Notes: generated by a model not told the origin, from the letters alone. A DNA stretch of 64,000 nt from Priestia aryabhattai (GCF_023715685.1 NZ_JAMBOQ010000001.1:1054001-1118000), one strand, 5' to 3'; counted from the stretch's first letter, positions 41,026 through 50,410 are shown. Made by a program: numbers and translations.

Positions 41026-41523
41026 TTATACTTGCACTGCTTGCTGCTCTTCTAGTTCAAATGCTACGTGAAGCGTCTCAACAGCTTTTACCATATCAGC
41101 ATGCGGTACAACTGTAGATACTTTAATTTCAGACGTGCTGACCATCTTCACTTCAATTTTCTCTCCTGCCAGTACTTCAAACATTTCGGCTGCAACACCT
41201 GGATTAGAAATCATACCGGATCCGACAATTGATACTTTAGCCAGGCTGCTTTCATGTTCAATACGCGTATATCCTAAAGTAGATTTATACTCTTTTAAGA
41301 CAGCAAGAGCAGCTTCTACGTCTACGGTTTTAATAGAAAATGAGATGGATAGACGATTATTAGCCGTTACGTTTTGAATAATAATATCCACATTTAACTG
41401 TTCTTTTGCTAATGCTGTAAAAATAGTAGAAAGAGTTTGTAACTCGTTGTTTAACCCTTCAATTGTCACCCGTGAAATATTATCTTCAAACGCAATTCCT
41501 CTTACGACTAAGTTTTGTTCCAT
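41026..41523 (-). CDS. lysC: Aspartokinase II beta subunit from internal start in lysC (165 aa)
   Basis: Same frame as lysC. The internal ATG at 41523 is preceded by a strong GAGGAGGAAGT site inside the coding sequence. The product would be the two ACT domains. Alternative-start beta subunits are established for B. subtilis LysC; expression here is inferred. Confidence 0.65.
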   Translation of the reverse strand: MEQNLVVRGIAFEDNISRVTIEGLNNELQTLSTIFTALAKEQLNVDIIIQNVTANNRLSISFSIKTVDVEAALAVLKEYKSTLGYTRIEHESSLAKVSIVGSGMISNPGVAAEMFEVLAGEKIEVKMVSTSEIKVSTVVPHADMVKAVETLHVAFELEEQQAVQV

Positions 41524-42258
41524 TGAAACTTCCTCCTCAACAATCGTTCCATTCTCGTTTTCTAAGCTTGAGCGTACTTCTAGCGGTACCTGATAATTTT
41601 TTGCAAACTCAACAGCACGCGGATGCAGCACCCCTGCTCCCAAATTGGCTAATTCTAACATTTCGTCATATGAAATAGAGTGAAGCTTACGAGCATCTTC
41701 TACATAGCGCGGATCTGTCGTAAACACTCCTGTTACATCTGTATAAATATCACATTTTGCAGCTTTTAGTGCCGCGGCAAGAGCTACTGCCGTCGTGTCA
41801 GAGCCGCCTCGACCTAATGTTGTAATGCTTCCATCTTCTGAACAGCCTTGGAATCCAGCTACTACTACGATTCGTCCGCTATCTAACTGACGTTGAATAC
41901 GAGTCGTGTCAATGTGCTGGATTCGTGCATTGCTGTGAACTGCTTCCGTCTGGATGCCAGCTTGCCAACCTGTTAGCGAAGTTGCTTCATACCCTTTGCA
42001 TTGAAGAGCCATCGTTAACAGTGAAATCGTCACTTGTTCTCCAGTTGTAAGAAGCATATCCATTTCGCGTTTGCTTGGACTGTCCGTAATATCACTTGCT
42101 AATTTCACCAGTGCATCTGTGGTTTTGCCCATTGCGGATACAACAACGACTACTTGGTTACCGCGCTCTGCTTCTTGAATAACACGGTTTGCTACATGTT
42201 GAATACGTTCAACAGAACCAACAGATGTTCCACCAAATTTTTGAACGATTAATGCCAT
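41026..42258 (-). CDS. lysC: Lysine-sensitive aspartokinase II LysC (410 aa)
   Basis: Phosphorylates aspartate, first step to lysine, threonine, methionine and diaminopimelate. N-terminal kinase domain with KFGGTSVG (7-14) and GRGGSDTTAVALAAAL near 150-165; two ACT domains form the C-terminal third. In B. subtilis the same gene yields a large alpha and a small beta subunit from an internal start; here AGGAGG precedes an internal ATG at 41523, giving a 165-residue beta-like product. I start at ATG 42258 (MALIVQ) over an ATG four codons earlier that abuts AAGGA. Controlled by a lysine riboswitch. Confidence 0.96.
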   Translation of the reverse strand: MALIVQKFGGTSVGSVERIQHVANRVIQEAERGNQVVVVVSAMGKTTDALVKLASDITDSPSKREMDMLLTTGEQVTISLLTMALQCKGYEATSLTGWQAGIQTEAVHSNARIQHIDTTRIQRQLDSGRIVVVAGFQGCSEDGSITTLGRGGSDTTAVALAAALKAAKCDIYTDVTGVFTTDPRYVEDARKLHSISYDEMLELANLGAGVLHPRAVEFAKNYQVPLEVRSSLENENGTIVEEEVSMEQNLVVRGIAFEDNISRVTIEGLNNELQTLSTIFTALAKEQLNVDIIIQNVTANNRLSISFSIKTVDVEAALAVLKEYKSTLGYTRIEHESSLAKVSIVGSGMISNPGVAAEMFEVLAGEKIEVKMVSTSEIKVSTVVPHADMVKAVETLHVAFELEEQQAVQV

Positions 42259-42330
42259 AATTTTGTTCATTCCTTTTCAATAAATTTGCATATGCAGGAT
42301 GATGAGAAGCTAAATTTTTTTACTCAGACA

Positions 42331-42575
42331 ATAAAAAAAGCAATGAGATGAGCTCTCATTGCTTAACGAACGAAAATTATAAAACATAACCGTCCACTGC
42401 CGTGAGATAGCTCTCCAAGAATCTACATCTTGACAATCCTACGTTTATTCAACGCAGAACCAGCAATCATTACTATGAGGTAATGTTCACTTCGGCAAAT
42501 TTCCCTTTCCGCATCATTCATAAGGGCTCATACCCTTCCTGATACGTACTGATTAAATTTGCACCTCTATCTTCA
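42331..42575 (-). ncRNA. Lysine riboswitch (L box) of lysC
   Basis: Minus-strand leader with the L-box hallmarks: AGATAGAGGTGC at its 5' end (42572-42561), CCGAAGTG-containing junction, GTAGATTCTTGGAGAG and CTCACGGCAGTGGACGG near its 3' end, followed by a terminator AAGCAATGAGAGC/GCTCTCATTGCTT-type hairpin with T run (42364-42331). Lysine binding should favour termination. Confidence 0.92.
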
Positions 42576-42611
42576 CTTCATTTGATGAAGTGTCGTATGA
42601 AATTAGTTAAT

Positions 42612-42640
42612 AGCTTATCAAACATTTTCTATTATTTCAA
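42612..42640 (-). promoter_or_regulatory. Candidate lysC promoter
   Basis: TTGAAA (42640-42635), 17-base spacer, TAAGCT (42617-42612); the -10 is weak. Position suits the riboswitch 5' end. Confidence 0.4.
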
Positions 42641-42642
42641 GA

Positions 42643-44409
42643 CTATTTTTGCAATGTTTCATAAATTTTTTCAGCGATGTTTTGAGGAACACCTGAATTT
42701 CGAATATCTTCAACCGTTGCTTCTTTCAATTTTTTCACGGAACCAAAATGCTTTAACAAAGCTTTTTTACGCTTTTCTCCCACTCCTGGAATGTTGTCCA
42801 GAACGGACTGAAAAGCGGACTTAGAGCGCACTTGACGGTGGAAGGTAATCGCAAAGCGGTGAACTTCATCTTGAATTCGCTGAAGCAAATAAAATTCTTG
42901 ACTATTGCGTTCAAGCGGTATGATTTGAGGAGGCTCACCAATCATCAGATTGGAGGTTCTGTGCTTATCATCTTTGACAAGACCTGCTGTAGGCACTAAA
43001 AGTCCCAATTCGTTTTCGAGAACGTCCTGCACCGCAGCTAAATGCCCTTTGCCTCCATCTACGACAATTAAATCTGGAAGCGGAAGACCTTCTTTTAACG
43101 CTCTGGAATACCGTCTGCGAACTACTTCTTTCATGGAACTGTAATCATCTGGTCCCTGTACGGTCTTAATTTTATATTTGCGATATTCTTTCTTTTCCGG
43201 TTTCCCATCAACAAAAACAATCATCGCAGAAACTGGATCTGTCCCTTGAATATTTGAGTTATCAAATGCTTCAATCCGATAAGGAGCGGCAATTCCAAGC
43301 TCTTCTCCTAACCGTTCAACTGCGCCAACCGTGCGCTCTTCATCTCGTTCAATTAAATAGAATTTTTCACCGAGCGCAATTTTTGCATTTTTGCACGCAA
43401 GCTCTACTAATTCTTTCTTTTTGCCTCGCTTTGGATGCTGAACCTCTACTTCTACTAATTTCTCAGCTAACTCTGCATCAATCGTTGCTGGAACCATCAC
43501 TTCTTTTGGCTTAATATTTTTGGCATAAAACTGACCGATAAAAGTTAAGAAATCTTCTTCTGGCTCTTTATAAAAAGGAAACATAGAAACTTCTCGCTCA
43601 ATTAATTTCCCTTGGCGAATAAAGAAAACTTGAACACACATCCAGCCTTTATCATAAGAGTAGCCAAACACATCTCGATTAACAAAATCATTAAACGTTA
43701 CTTTTTGCTTTTCCATTGTCGCTTCGATATGAGCAATTTGATCTCGATATTCTTTAGCCCGTTCAAAGTCAAGTTCTTCTGAAGCTTTTAACATTTTTTC
43801 GGTTAACTCTGTTTTGACATGCTCATATCCACCATTTAAAAACCGCGTGATATTTTCAATAATTTGTTTGTTTTGCTCTTCTTTTACTTCTTTTACGCAA
43901 GGAGCTAGACATTGTCCGATATGGTAATACAAACAAGGCCTGTCTGGCATGGTGGAGCACTTTCTTAATGGATAAATGCGATCAAGAAGCCGCTTTGTTT
44001 CATTTGCAGCTTGAACGTTAGGGTAAGGACCGAAGTATTTTCCTTTATCTTTTTTTATTTTTCTTGTAATAACAAGTCGGGGCTGTTTTTCAGCTGTAAT
44101 CTTAATAAAGGGATAACCCTTATCATCTTTAAGCATGATATTGTATTTTGGATCATGCTTTTTAATTAAATTCATTTCTAAAATAAGCGCTTCTAAATTA
44201 GAAGATGTGACGATATATTCAAAATCGACAATGTCGTTTACAAGTCGAAGCGTCTTTCCGTCATGAGATCCGGTAAAGTAGGAGCGTACTCGATTTTTTA
44301 ATACTTTTGCTTTTCCTACGTAAATGACCGTTCCATATTTATCTTTCATCAAGTAACAGCCGGGCTGATCCGGTAAAATAGCCAGCTTTTCTTTTAAATA
44401 ATCGTTCAT
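42643..44409 (-). CDS. uvrC: Excinuclease ABC subunit C UvrC (588 aa)
   Basis: Makes both incisions in nucleotide excision repair. N-terminal GIY-YIG nuclease ([19 protein letters not shown], about 18-36), a Cys cluster ([13 protein letters not shown]), a UVR motif for UvrB contact (about 200-235), an RNase H-like second nuclease ([17 protein letters not shown], then [12 protein letters not shown]) and C-terminal helix-hairpin-helix ([19 protein letters not shown]). Complete. A LexA-like box overlaps its promoter. Confidence 0.97.
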   Translation of the reverse strand: MNDYLKEKLAILPDQPGCYLMKDKYGTVIYVGKAKVLKNRVRSYFTGSHDGKTLRLVNDIVDFEYIVTSSNLEALILEMNLIKKHDPKYNIMLKDDKGYPFIKITAEKQPRLVITRKIKKDKGKYFGPYPNVQAANETKRLLDRIYPLRKCSTMPDRPCLYYHIGQCLAPCVKEVKEEQNKQIIENITRFLNGGYEHVKTELTEKMLKASEELDFERAKEYRDQIAHIEATMEKQKVTFNDFVNRDVFGYSYDKGWMCVQVFFIRQGKLIEREVSMFPFYKEPEEDFLTFIGQFYAKNIKPKEVMVPATIDAELAEKLVEVEVQHPKRGKKKELVELACKNAKIALGEKFYLIERDEERTVGAVERLGEELGIAAPYRIEAFDNSNIQGTDPVSAMIVFVDGKPEKKEYRKYKIKTVQGPDDYSSMKEVVRRRYSRALKEGLPLPDLIVVDGGKGHLAAVQDVLENELGLLVPTAGLVKDDKHRTSNLMIGEPPQIIPLERNSQEFYLLQRIQDEVHRFAITFHRQVRSKSAFQSVLDNIPGVGEKRKKALLKHFGSVKKLKEATVEDIRNSGVPQNIAEKIYETLQK

Positions 44410-44535
44410 ACTTTTCTCCTTCCTCTTCTCTTACTCTATCCATCTATACAATCGCTTATGAAGCGTAACCTACATTCTTTCTTGCCTTACAATACATGCA
44501 CATAAGCCGGATTTATGACGGTGTTCCTTACATCT

Positions 44536-44562
44536 AGTATAAAACAAACGAACGCATATTCG
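44536..44562 (-). promoter_or_regulatory. uvrC -10 and LexA (SOS) box-like sequence
   Basis: TATACT (44541-44536) with CGAACGCATATTCG (44549-44562) just upstream. The latter matches the Bacillus SOS box CGAACnnnnGTTCG at 9 of 10 fixed positions. Confidence 0.5.
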
Positions 44563-44604
44563 CTAAATAAAAGTATTCCCAAAAGAGAAAAAGTGGAGAA
44601 AAAG

Positions 44605-44630
44605 AAAAAACCTAGCCTGAGCTAGGTTTT
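44605..44630 (-). terminator. trxA terminator
   Basis: AAAACCTAGCTCAGGCTAGGTTTT stem, T-rich tail on the minus strand. Confidence 0.85.
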
Positions 44631-44633
44631 GAC

Positions 44634-44948
44634 TTACGCGTGTTTATTAATTAATTCTGTTAATGCTTCTTTTGGTTGGAAACCAACTACTTGGTCAACT
44701 TTCTCTCCATCTTTGAATAATACTAAAGTTGGGATACTCATAACACCAAATTTTCCAGCTGTTTCTTGATTTTCATCAACGTCTACTTTCACGATTTTAA
44801 CTTTATCGTTAAGTTCGCCATCAATTTCTTCAAGAACTGGAGCAATCATTTTACAAGGTCCACACCATGGTGCCCAAAAGTCAACAAGCACTAGGCCTGA
44901 TTTAATTTCATCTGTAAAGTTTTTATCTGTAGCATGTGCAATAGCCAT
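44634..44948 (-). CDS. trxA: Thioredoxin TrxA (104 aa)
   Basis: Main cytosolic disulfide reductase. The active site WCGPCK is at residues 28-33, the cis-Pro loop SIPT near 73-76, and the length is the classic one. Single gene with a strong AGGAGG site, a promoter about 50 bases upstream and its own terminator. Confidence 0.98.
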   Translation of the reverse strand: MAIAHATDKNFTDEIKSGLVLVDFWAPWCGPCKMIAPVLEEIDGELNDKVKIVKVDVDENQETAGKFGVMSIPTLVLFKDGEKVDQVVGFQPKEALTELINKHA

Positions 44949-44991
44949 TTTAATTCCTCCTAAATATATGCAATATCCAAATTCTACTCAC

Positions 44992-45021
44992 AGTATATCA
45001 CCTTCAAATAAGGTTTGCTAA
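44992..45021 (-). promoter_or_regulatory. Candidate trxA promoter
   Basis: TTAGCA (45021-45016), 18-base spacer, TATACT (44997-44992) on the minus strand. Confidence 0.45.
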
Positions 45022-45110
45022 CTTTTTGCTTACATTTATACTGTTTATTCTCCGCTCTAGTTTGTACAATTTGCCTAAAAACATGCGTAGAAAATTTCTT
45101 TTTCCATGTA

Positions 45111-45141
45111 AAAAAAGCCCTTTTAAATAAAAGGACTTTTA
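45111..45141 (-). terminator. Terminator of the fadR-etf operon
   Basis: AAAGTCCTTTTATTTAAAAGGGCTTT stem after etfA, followed by a T run. Confidence 0.75.
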
Positions 45142-45145
45142 CTAT

Positions 45146-46126
45146 TTATGCAGACTGTACTTTCATCTTTTTGAATTCTTCTGTTAGAAGGGGTACTACT
45201 TCAAATAAATCTCCAACGATTCCGTAATCAGCTACTTTAAAAATGTTCGCTTCAGGATCTTTATTGATTGCAACAATAATTTTTGAATTTGACATGCCGG
45301 CCAAATGCTGAATGGCACCTGAGATTCCGCAGGCAATGTATAAATCTGGTGTGACTACTTTGCCCGTCTGACCGATTTGAAGAGAATAGTCGCAGTAATC
45401 TGCATCGCACGCTCCGCGAGATGCCCCGACAGCTCCATTTAACACGTCCGCTAGTTCTTGGAGAGGTCCAAAACCTTCCGTGCTTTTTACACCTCGACCA
45501 CCTGCAATCACAACTTTTGCTTCGGATAAATCAACCCCTTGTGTTGCTTTACGTACAACTTCTTTTACAACTGTACGCAGGTTTTTGATTTCAACATTTA
45601 AATCCTCTACATTGCCTGTACGTCCCTCATCTTTTGCAAGCGGTGAAATATTATTTGGACGAATCGTGACAAACGTAAAAGCATCGGTCATGATTTTCTT
45701 TTCAAATGCTTTACCAGAATAAATTGGGCGAGTGAAGACTACTTGATCCCCTCCAACTTCTACATCCGTAACATCGGAGATAAGTCCCTTGTCTAAGCGA
45801 GCTGCCAGTTTTGGCGCTAGATCTTTTCCAAGAGCCGTATGTCCAAATACGATAGCTTCAGGCTGTTCACTTTCAATGATGGCTAATAACGCCTGAGCAT
45901 AACCATCCGATGTGTAAGCAACTAAATCTTCATGCTCCGTCACAACAACTTTATTCGCTCCGTACGCAATAAGCTCTTCACTTAAAGCTTTTACGTCCTT
46001 TCCTACTAATGCTGCAACAATTTCTCCGCCGTCAGCTACAGTAGACGCTGCGGAAATCGCTTCAAACGATACGTTTCGTAATCCCCCATCACGTGCTTCT
46101 CCTAGAACTAACACTTTGCGTCCCAT
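45146..46126 (-). CDS. etfA: Electron transfer flavoprotein subunit alpha EtfA (326 aa)
   Basis: FAD-carrying subunit that takes electrons from acyl-CoA dehydrogenases. C-terminal FAD domain signatures: VVIAGGRGVKSTEGFG (about 207-222), GASRGACDADY and the adenine-binding ACGISGAIQHLAGM. Last gene of fadR-fadB-etfB-etfA, 33 bases after etfB. Confidence 0.96.
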   Translation of the reverse strand: MGRKVLVLGEARDGGLRNVSFEAISAASTVADGGEIVAALVGKDVKALSEELIAYGANKVVVTEHEDLVAYTSDGYAQALLAIIESEQPEAIVFGHTALGKDLAPKLAARLDKGLISDVTDVEVGGDQVVFTRPIYSGKAFEKKIMTDAFTFVTIRPNNISPLAKDEGRTGNVEDLNVEIKNLRTVVKEVVRKATQGVDLSEAKVVIAGGRGVKSTEGFGPLQELADVLNGAVGASRGACDADYCDYSLQIGQTGKVVTPDLYIACGISGAIQHLAGMSNSKIIVAINKDPEANIFKVADYGIVGDLFEVVPLLTEEFKKMKVQSA

Positions 46127-46159
46127 TACAATACCCCCATTGTTTTGACTTTTGACTTA

Positions 46160-46933
46160 TTAAATGACTTTTGCTTCCTTATGCAGTAAATTTACCAGTT
46201 CTGTTACTTGATCTTTTATCTCCCCTTGTAATACGCGCCCTGCGTCTTTTTTCGGAGGTAAATAAATTTCAATTGTCTTTGTTTTTGCTTCTACATCATC
46301 TTCATCTAAATCTAAATCGTCCAATTCCACTTCAACCAACGGTTTCTTCTTCGCTTTCATAATCCCTGGAAGAGATGGATAGCGAGGTTCATTAAGTCCC
46401 TGCTGAGCTGTTACTAAAAGAGGCAGCGACGTTTCAATAACCTCCGAATCACCTTCCACATCACGTACAACTGTCACTTTTTCACCTTCGATATCCAGTT
46501 TTGTAATGGTCGTAATATAAGGGATTTCTAACTGTTCTGCTACGCGCGGCCCCACTTGGCCAGAACCTCCGTCAATCGCTACGTTTCCTGCCAAAATTAA
46601 GTCAGGAGATTGTTCTTTTAAGTACTGTGCCAGCAGCCTAGAAGTCGTGTACTGATCACCATCTTCTATGTCATCTTCTGTGTTGATTAAAACCGCCTTA
46701 TCTGCCCCCATAGCCAGAGCTGTTCGGAGTTCTTTTTCAGATTCTTCCCCTCCTACACTCACGACCGTAATCTCCCCGCCATGCTTTTCCTTTAGCTGAA
46801 TAGCTTCTTCAACCGCATACTCATCGTAAGGATTAATAATAAATTCAGCTCCATCTTCAACAATTTGACCATTTTTTAGTGAAAGTTTCTCCTCTGTATC
46901 GAATGTTCTTTTTACTAACACATAAATATTCAT
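46160..46933 (-). CDS. etfB: Electron transfer flavoprotein subunit beta EtfB (257 aa)
   Basis: Pairs with EtfA; binds AMP and holds the docking loop for dehydrogenases. NPYDEYAVEEAIQLKE (about 35-50) and DGGSGQVGPRVAEQL (about 120-134, the AMP/FAD region) are typical; the family length is about 257. Between the enoyl-CoA hydratase gene and etfA. Confidence 0.96.
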   Translation of the reverse strand: MNIYVLVKRTFDTEEKLSLKNGQIVEDGAEFIINPYDEYAVEEAIQLKEKHGGEITVVSVGGEESEKELRTALAMGADKAVLINTEDDIEDGDQYTTSRLLAQYLKEQSPDLILAGNVAIDGGSGQVGPRVAEQLEIPYITTITKLDIEGEKVTVVRDVEGDSEVIETSLPLLVTAQQGLNEPRYPSLPGIMKAKKKPLVEVELDDLDLDEDDVEAKTKTIEIYLPPKKDAGRVLQGEIKDQVTELVNLLHKEAKVI

Positions 46934-46951
46934 TCAATTCCCCTCCTAAGC

Positions 46952-47725
46952 TTATTTTCCTAAAAATTTAGGCTGGCGCTTTTCAATAAAAGCGGCTACG
47001 CCTTCTTGAGCATCACGGCTTTTGAATACGCTTCCAAAAAGCTGCGCTTCTTTTTTGATGCCGCTGTAATAAGCATCTGTTTTTACATGCTGAAGCAGTT
47101 GCAATGTAGCTTTAACAGAGATTGGACTTTTTTTGGCAATTTTTCTAGCAAGTAAAAATGTTTCATTGATAAGCTGACTTTCTTCAAAAGCTTCGTTTGC
47201 TAATCCTAACTCCACTGCCTCGCTTCCGGATATTGGATCACTTGTCAGCATCATCTCACAAGCCTTATGAACCCCTACATAACGCGGCAATCGCTGAGTT
47301 CCTCCAAACCCTGGTATAATTCCTAACTGAAGCTCAGGCAAGCCCAGCTTAGCATTTTCCGTTACCAAACGGATATGGCAGCTCATAGCAAGCTCCAATC
47401 CTCCGCCTAAAGCAGCTCCATGAATAGCTGCAATAACTGGTTTTGGGTAATTTTCAATATACTCAAAGAGCTCTTGACCATTAACAGCAAGCTTCTCGTA
47501 TTCTTTTTTCTGCTGAAGTGATGTGAACTCTTTTATATCAGCTCCAGCACAAAAGAATTTCCCTTCGCCTTTAATGACGATAACCCTTGTCTCTTTACTA
47601 TCTTCTAAATGTTTTAAAACACTTGAAAGATCTTTTAATAAATCTTGAGACAAAGCGTTAGCAGGTTGTCTATTCAACGTAATGAAGCTTATTGCATCAA
47701 CAGTTTCAACTTGGATAATCTCCAT
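46952..47725 (-). CDS. fadB: Enoyl-CoA hydratase (YsiB/FadB-like, 257 aa)
   Basis: Crotonase-fold hydratase of beta-oxidation. Oxyanion-hole segments CAGADIKEF (about 59-67) and AALGGGLELAM (about 104-114) and the catalytic Glu in LGLPELQLGIIPGFGGTQRLPR are present. In the FadR-controlled operon between fadR and etfB, matching ysiB (fadB) of B. subtilis. Confidence 0.93.
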   Translation of the reverse strand: MEIIQVETVDAISFITLNRQPANALSQDLLKDLSSVLKHLEDSKETRVIVIKGEGKFFCAGADIKEFTSLQQKKEYEKLAVNGQELFEYIENYPKPVIAAIHGAALGGGLELAMSCHIRLVTENAKLGLPELQLGIIPGFGGTQRLPRYVGVHKACEMMLTSDPISGSEAVELGLANEAFEESQLINETFLLARKIAKKSPISVKATLQLLQHVKTDAYYSGIKKEAQLFGSVFKSRDAQEGVAAFIEKRQPKFLGK

Positions 47726-47804
47726 TTGTTTCCGCCACCCTTTCTTTCTATTTTCATTACCTTGCGCTTTTCCCCTCGCAAGGGAGCAGCAGGCTCACTT
47801 ACGA

Positions 47805-48389
47805 TTATGAGCCACTGCAGCCGTTTAACAGCAAGGAATGGACTTTATCCACCGATTCTATTAGACCATATCGATGATCGTTCATTACCCATGTTGTGAC
47901 AGTTTCATCAATCGTTCCAAAAATCATCTGTCGCGCAAGACGAATATCTATATTTTCAGAAAACTCACCCGTTTCGATTCCTGTCTGCAAAATAGAATCA
48001 ATGAGAGTCAGATAATCTTTTAATACATCGTTAATTTTCAATCTTAAATCTTTGTTGGATTGACGCAGTTCGAGCTGTGTCACTGTAGCTAAATGATGAT
48101 CCTCCGCTAGAAACGAAAAATGCTTGTCAATTAATACATGAAGTTTTTCTGCCGCGGTTTCAATTCCCGCCAGTTCTTCATAAATTTTTTCTACAAATTG
48201 TCCCATCTTCTCTTGAAATAAGGAAATCAAGACATCTTCTTTGTTTTTAAAATATAAATATATAGTACCGTCTGCAACTCCAGCCTGCTTAGCAATTTTA
48301 GAAACCTGAGCATTGTGGTATCCGTTTTCTGCTATTACTACTACAGCTGCATCGATAATCTGCTTATACTTTGGCTTATTTCTTCTCAA
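47805..48389 (-). CDS. fadR: TetR-family fatty-acid degradation repressor FadR/YsiA (194 aa)
   Basis: Repressor of beta-oxidation genes, released by long-chain acyl-CoA. The N-terminal helix-turn-helix NAQVSKIAKQAGVADGTIYLYFKNKEDVL (about 22-50, read in two parts) is typical TetR; the C-terminal part is the ligand-binding helical domain. Its own operon has a canonical FadR operator over the start site, so it is autoregulated. Confidence 0.93.
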   Translation of the reverse strand: MRRNKPKYKQIIDAAVVVIAENGYHNAQVSKIAKQAGVADGTIYLYFKNKEDVLISLFQEKMGQFVEKIYEELAGIETAAEKLHVLIDKHFSFLAEDHHLATVTQLELRQSNKDLRLKINDVLKDYLTLIDSILQTGIETGEFSENIDIRLARQMIFGTIDETVTTWVMNDHRYGLIESVDKVHSLLLNGCSGS

Positions 48390-48411
48390 TCTTATACGCT
48401 CCTTTAAAATA

Positions 48412-48429
48412 TGAATGATTATTCATTCA
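48412..48429. promoter_or_regulatory. FadR operator of the fadR-fadB-etfBA operon
   Basis: TGAATGATTATTCATTCA, an 18-base palindrome matching the B. subtilis FadR consensus TGAATGAMTANTCATTCA in all but one position. It lies just downstream of the -10, across the transcription start. Confidence 0.85.
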
Positions 48430-48436
48430 TATCTTT

Positions 48437-48465
48437 ATAATAAAGAAACCGCAAGTATCTGTCAA
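48437..48465 (-). promoter_or_regulatory. Sigma-A promoter of the fadR operon
   Basis: TTGACA (48465-48460), 17-base spacer, TATTAT (48442-48437) on the minus strand. Confidence 0.75.
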
Positions 48466-48477
48466 TTATGTTTCAGC

Positions 48478-48515
48478 AAAAAAATCAAAGGCGACGATCG
48501 ATTACGTCGCCTTTT
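48478..48515 (-). terminator. lcfA terminator
   Basis: AAAGGCGACG / CGTCGCCTTT stem overlapping the lcfA 3' end, followed by a T run on the minus strand. Confidence 0.75.
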
Positions 48516-50193
48516 TATGCTTTTCATTTTCTTCTTCAATCAGCGCTCGTCGCAGAATCTTACCGACCGCTGTTTTGGGAAGCTCATTTCGAAATTCATA
48601 AAGGCGCGGAACTTTATAAGCAGCTAAATACTTTCTAGAAAACTCATTTAACTCTTCTTCAGTACATCTTACACCATTTTTCAATACAATGTAAGCCTTC
48701 ACTGTTTCTCCTCTATATGGGTCAGGAACACCTACCACTACTGCTTCTTGAATTTTTTCATGCTCATATAATACTTCTTCAACTTCTCGAGGATAGATAT
48801 TATATCCCCCAGCGATAATAATATCTTTCTTTCGATCTACTACATAAAAATAACCTTTATCATCCATATAGCCAACATCACCTGTTAGCAACCATCCGTC
48901 TCGCATAACAGCCTCCGTTTCTTCAGGCTGCTTCCAATATCCTTTCATTACCTGAGGACCTTTAACCGCAATTTCTCCTACTTCGTTTACAGCAGCTTCT
49001 TTGCCTGTTTCAAACGAGAGAATTTTGGCATCCGTGTCTGGCCAAGGCACTCCAATGCTTCCTGGTATTCTCTCTTTCCAAAGAAAATTAGCATGAGTAA
49101 CAGGAGAGGTTTCCGTTAAGCCGTATCCTTCCACTAGTTTACCTCCGCTGAGCTTTTCAAACTGCTCCTGCACTTCCACAGGAAGAGGAGCCGAACCGCT
49201 CATACATGAATCAATGGAAGATAGGTTGTATTTTGCTAAATCAGGATGGTTTAATAATGCGATGTAAATTGTCGGAGCACCTGGAAATAAAGTCGGCTGC
49301 TGCTTATGAATGGTTTTGAGCGTCGTTTTTGCATCAAATTTAGGCAGAAGAACCATCTCATAGTTTTGCAAAACCGATAGAACAAGAACCGTTGTTAAAC
49401 CATACACATGAAAAAACGGGATAATTCCAAGCACCTTTTCTTCTCCATGCTTGCAGCGGTATAACCAACGTGAACACATCGTTGCATTGGCTACCAAATT
49501 TTTATGAGTAAGCATGACTCCTTTTGGAAAACCTGTTGTTCCCCCAGTGTATTGTAAAATCGCGATATCTTCGTCTGAAATTCCCTCGGCATTACTTACT
49601 GCTGGAGAGGATTCATTTATAATACGTTTAAATAAATGAGTAGTCTCCGTATGACTCACATCCACGCTTATCTTCTGCTGTTTGCGCTGAATAAATGGAT
49701 AGAGTATGTTTTTGGGAAATGGGAGATAATCTTGAATAGAAGTGATGACTACGTGCTCTACTTTTGTTAACGCTTTCATTTTTACTACACGCGGATATAG
49801 CAAATCGAGTGCAATAATCATGATCGCTTCTGAATCATTAAGCTGATACTCTAACTCTCTTTCCGTATACAAAGGGTTTGTTTGAACGACTACTCCTCCG
49901 GCAAGAAGAACAGCATAAAAGGAAATGACAGCTTGAGGGCAATTTGGAAGCATAATGGCTACTCTATCCCCTTTTTTTAATCCCAGTTCAATAAGGTAAG
50001 ATGACAGCTTCAGAGAATCTTGATGCAGCTGGGAAAACGTCATTTTTTTCCCTAAAAAATAGATTGCGTTTTTTTTAGGATCTTTTTGAACTGCTTCTTC
50101 AAAAAGCTGTGCTAAATTTTTTTGTTCATAATGAAGCGTAGCAGGTATTTCATCTGGATATTGAGAAAGCCATATCTTTTCGGTGGATTCCAC
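48502..50193 (-). CDS. lcfA: Long-chain-fatty-acid-CoA ligase LcfA (563 aa)
   Basis: Activates fatty acids to acyl-CoA for beta-oxidation. ANL-superfamily motifs: the P-loop YTGGTTGFPKGVML (about 213-226), GYGLTE (about 352-357), the GWLLTGD hinge region and the C-terminal PKTAVGKILRR with catalytic Lys. The start is GTG at 50193, seven bases after GGGAG; a TTG six codons earlier lies upstream of that site. It has its own promoter, with an unusual palindrome in place of the expected FadR box. Confidence 0.94.
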   Translation of the reverse strand: MESTEKIWLSQYPDEIPATLHYEQKNLAQLFEEAVQKDPKKNAIYFLGKKMTFSQLHQDSLKLSSYLIELGLKKGDRVAIMLPNCPQAVISFYAVLLAGGVVVQTNPLYTERELEYQLNDSEAIMIIALDLLYPRVVKMKALTKVEHVVITSIQDYLPFPKNILYPFIQRKQQKISVDVSHTETTHLFKRIINESSPAVSNAEGISDEDIAILQYTGGTTGFPKGVMLTHKNLVANATMCSRWLYRCKHGEEKVLGIIPFFHVYGLTTVLVLSVLQNYEMVLLPKFDAKTTLKTIHKQQPTLFPGAPTIYIALLNHPDLAKYNLSSIDSCMSGSAPLPVEVQEQFEKLSGGKLVEGYGLTETSPVTHANFLWKERIPGSIGVPWPDTDAKILSFETGKEAAVNEVGEIAVKGPQVMKGYWKQPEETEAVMRDGWLLTGDVGYMDDKGYFYVVDRKKDIIIAGGYNIYPREVEEVLYEHEKIQEAVVVGVPDPYRGETVKAYIVLKNGVRCTEEELNEFSRKYLAAYKVPRLYEFRNELPKTAVGKILRRALIEEENEKHKKAT

Positions 50194-50221
50194 ACGTATC
50201 CTCTCCCTCAAAAAAATAAAA

Positions 50222-50239
50222 AATTAGAATTTTCTAATT
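50222..50239. promoter_or_regulatory. Palindrome at the lcfA transcription start
   Basis: AATTAGAA and TTCTAATT separated by two bases, just downstream of the lcfA -10, in operator position. It does not match the FadR consensus. Confidence 0.5.
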
Positions 50240-50242
50240 AAA

Positions 50243-50271
50243 ATTATAGTTCATTCTTTTTTTAGATGCAA
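50243..50271 (-). promoter_or_regulatory. Sigma-A promoter of lcfA
   Basis: TTGCAT (50271-50266), 17-base spacer, TATAAT (50248-50243) on the minus strand. Confidence 0.7.
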
Positions 50272-50410
50272 TCGTTATTAAATGTTCTCTTTCCTACCTA
50301 ATCACCCTTTCATCCTGCAGCGTAATAAATAAAAATTGAATTTACCCCTATACATTATCGGAATTTTTTGTATATAATAAAAATTAGATTTTTTTAAGGA
50401 GCTGTATGAA

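Noticed and set aside
50272..50410. S-box (SAM riboswitch) upstream of the MetE-like gene
   Set aside because: Looked for the GGTGGAGGGA and GCAACC motifs in the gap; none found and the gap is too short.
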